Source: Lamellibrachia columna
Lineage: Eukaryota; Annelida; Polychaeta; Sabellida; Siboglinidae
Length of the DNA stretch: 64,000 bases
Assembly: GCA_963662155.1 (NCBI GenBank)
Contig: OY759265.1
Location: 46,431,906-46,495,905, forward strand
Direction: 5' to 3'
A program made the position numbers and the translations under genes. The notes below the pieces were generated by a model. It saw only the letters and a list, made by a program, of their open reading frames with translations. It was not told the origin of the DNA and made no database searches. The first letter of the stretch is position 1. The number at the start of each line of letters is the position of its first letter. Of this stretch, positions 61,441 through 64,000 are shown piece after piece.

Positions 61441-61985
61441 TACATGTCACTCCATTCCAAGCCATGGGCTTCTGACTACATCAGTACCCCTGGCAGCATC
61501 TACCTGTTGAAACGCTGATTTTTCAGTTGCTTTGTTAACCAATGAGATGATGAGCTTTAATTTATGAGAAATGTGTCGACCAAGACATCATGTTGGACTA
61601 AAGGTAACGATATGTTCTTATATAGTGCAGTATCCAGTCCTCGGGACTGCTCAAAGCATTTTACACTTCACCCCCTGGCAGACCTGTTCATTCCTAAGCC
61701 ATCTCGATTATTGCATGAAGACTATTTGTTCAGACATCCACCTCTGTCTGTGGCCATGTACTCAGTAATACAGCTGAGTGAACTGTGGCAACGTGGGATG
61801 AATGAAATTGCCAGTTTCGAAACGGCAGCAAGAAGATTCGAACCCAGGTTCTCTCAATTGAGAGCCCAACGTTCTACCGCGCCTCATGAAGTACAAATTA
61901 TTTGGAGCACTTCTGTACATTGTGTAGGATATATGCCAGAGGTAGTTAGTAATATTACCGCTGGCTCACGAGGATGATTCTGTTG
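61441..61985 (-). repeat. Interspersed repeat family R, copy 3, interrupted by a SINE
   Basis: In reverse it reads ATCCTCGTGAGCCAGCGGTA, GGCATATATCCTACACA and TTTGTACTTC, then is interrupted, then GATGTCTTGGTCGACA, GTTAACAAAGCAACTG and CCAGGGGTACTGATGTAGTC. Copies 1 and 2 are continuous across the junction. Confidence 0.75.
61588..61898 (-). mobile_element. tRNA-derived SINE inserted in family R copy 3
   Basis: In reverse, the head is GAGGCGCGGTAGAACGTTGG (A-box-like), then CTGGGTTCGAATC (intact B box), then the linker CTTGCTGCCGTTTCGAAAC shared with 34851-35090. The body ends with CTCAAAGCATTTTACA-type sequence in the opposite reading. The tail differs from the 34.9-kb copy. Insertion limits come from comparison with family R copies 1 and 2. 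Confidence 0.7.
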
Positions 61986-64000
61986 ATATTGATATGATCC
62001 TGCTGACTTGGAGGAAACGCACCAACCTGCTGCACCACATTGACACCGTTATTAACTGCGGTGCTGCTGAGTGGTGCAATGCAGACTTGATGGGAGCATC
62101 AATTTTCATATTGATTGTTTGATTTCTGTGTGTCTGCTTCCATAATTGTTTGTATAACAGGTTATTTGGTGCACTGCATCTGTGGATATCTGAGTGTTTC
62201 CAGTACTGGTTTTGTTGCATAAGTATGATCAGCCAAAAAAATTTACCTTTACAAAATTAAGATATTTGCTTTAAAATGTGTCTCATTTTTGTACTTGTTG
62301 CCCCGTTAAAATCACTCTGATTTATCAGATTTATCAAAATATTAACACATTTTGCTTTAAGAATTCTGTTCACTGGGTCTTGTCTGAATGACTGTTTTAT
62401 TGGACATGATTGGTTAAAAGTAATATCTGTACAAAATGTGTTAATGTTGTGAACTTGTGCCTCTTTATATTTTTGAGAATACCTGATTTGGCGATGAATT
62501 AAAACATGCTAGTTTTCTGCTTTTAGCGCTTTTAACAATTTTAACGCTTTTAACACTGCTGCAATTAAAGCACACCAACAAATATTCACCTTTGAAGATG
62601 AAAATTAATTTAATATGTTTTTAACCAGATGATTTAGTGGTCTTTCAAACTTCTATATTTTATTTTATTTCTTATTGTAAATATACCAACTACAGCAATG
62701 AAGATTAAAGCACGAAGTATAACATTGTTAATTTATGCATACTTTGTCCTGGATAGAACAATTAAGAAAACTTTGGTATTTTAATTCTACGAAGCCCTAA
62801 CTAGCTGCGCATCTGTTAAAGGTGCTTAATAAAGAAAAATTTTTGCTGGGTAATTTCAGTTAAAATTAATTTTGTGAAAAATCAAACCTACCTAGTATCC
62901 ACTGCAACATGCTAGCTCGTTTGTGCTACTTTTATATGTAGTTTTTGTGAAATCATCAGACAAACTATTAAATTAATTAACGTTTGTTCAAGCATTAACT
63001 GAAGTGATAATCTAAATGCTTAAAAATCATGATTTTCTTCCTTGGTGAAATTTTTTAACTTTGTCATGTGATCGGCAAGAGGATTGAGGTCACGCCCATG
63101 ATAAGCAATGACCAAAACAGTGCTTACCATTTTGGATATCCACTATTTTGACCCTTACCAGATCTAACGACTAAAGTCAATTCTTTCGATGATTTGAACA
63201 AAAATAGGCATTTTTTATTAAATCGACTGCAGATGTTACATAAACTATTCACACACTACATATTTGGACACCAATGAACCGGATTTGCAATAGGCTAAAT
63301 CAGTTGAGGAAGCAGTTTTAATCAGTGAAACCCTTTATACTCTTTGACAGCTACAACATCAAGCACAGCAAAAAGTCCTAGGTACTGATTACATATTAAC
63401 AACACCGGGACTTAGAGAGCAAAAACCGTCCGTGTGGTCAGTGCTGGTGGCTTGACATGTAGTGTTGAGGGGATGACCGATGACAGTGTTCCTTGGGTGA
63501 ATATGTGTAGGAAGTGTAAGAATCGACAAGTTCTCCTTGGGCCAGTTCGCACCGCTGGGACCTTAACATTGATTGTAACTGTCGTTAGGCAGTGGAGAGA
63601 GGTGGCACAGATTGCTAGGGAGATTGCCTGGCTCGCTGCCTGCGTCACTACGCTCTGTCAGTCCTCTGAGGACTTGCGATTCACCAGCAGCGGAGAGATG
63701 AATAAATATTATGCTTGTAGTTAACACTGCATGGACCCTATACATAAATCAAAGGTTTCATTAAGTGATCTCCTCTCATGTGGGTTTTTGACCCTAGAGA
63801 TGGCGAGTAGTAGGCACATTGCAGTTAGTCTTCCACTTTGTACGGCTGTTAGTGCTTATATGGTCATGCTGAGTTCCCGGCCAGCCTAAGTGGTGGGTAA
63901 CTTTACCAAGCACGGACCCTGGGGCAGAGAGAATCTTCTTTTTGCAAACCACTGCTTTTAATGTCCCCCTGTGAGCGAGGAAATGACTGAACGAAAACAC

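Larger units (their letters stand above)
48538..64000 (+). other. Apparent first intron of the kinase gene, at least 15.4 kb, CpG-depleted
   Basis: It starts at the GTAAGA donor. I found no acceptor followed by a VAIKII-type exon up to 64000. Frames of up to about 140 codons exist (for example 61564-61977) but correspond to repeats or lack any motif. CpG becomes rare after about 49.0 kb while TG and CA are abundant, in sharp contrast to the sequence before. Besides the elements listed separately, the stretch holds AT-rich unique sequence, short ATGA/ATAC runs (51838-51900) and poly-T/A. Confidence 0.55.

Noticed and set aside
63434..63724. 96-codon ORF (MCRKCKNRQVLLGPVRT)
   Set aside because: The pair of cysteines hints at a zinc-binding motif, but there is no second pair and no known domain.

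Overview
The window is nuclear DNA from an animal, most likely a marine invertebrate bilaterian. The evidence is a single-exon SoxC-class HMG-box gene, a spliced kinase gene, very high CpG over most of the window, relics of several non-LTR retrotransposon and hAT-type families, and foldback elements with 15-bp terminal repeats like those I recall from sea urchins. The exact phylum cannot be fixed from this sequence. Only about 1.3 kb is confidently protein-coding. Most long open frames here are translated simple repeats and were left out.

Layout. 1-8.8 kb: gene-poor and CpG-rich, with relics of an unnamed multicopy gene family split by an uninterrupted (CTG)n tract of about 461 units (3772-5156), a 19-bp minisatellite, and the 3' end of a LINE. 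8.8-11.8 kb: SoxC promoter region, intact single-exon CDS (9290-10411, plus strand) and AT-rich 3' region. 11.8-47.7 kb: a gene desert densely packed with tandem repeats. It holds minisatellites of 15, 22, 29, 37, 32, 51 and 22 bp, (AT)n, (AC)n, and an 859-bp pure (CCCT)n. Between them lie foldback/MITE elements, tRNA-derived SINE copies and LINE fragments. 47.7-48.54 kb: a CpG-rich promoter, a possible divergent ORF, and the first coding exon of a CAMK-like (SIK/MARK-type) kinase that ends at a clean GTAAGA donor. 48.54-64 kb: apparently the long first intron of that kinase. It is strongly CpG-depleted and carries a nest of hAT-like MITEs three deep, a second foldback element, and inverted copies of an interspersed repeat.

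The two genes lie in the same orientation about 38 kb apart, and nothing shows that they work together. The most informative structures are four. First, the nested hAT-like insertions, whose 8-bp target duplications are perfect for the two inner layers. Second, a LINE reverse-transcriptase motif of 17 codons amplified ten times in tandem inside a SINE. Third, the 15-bp-unit foldback element family. Fourth, the very long uninterrupted CTG and CCCT arrays. No undescribed multi-gene system was found. The unusual content is repeat and transposon architecture.
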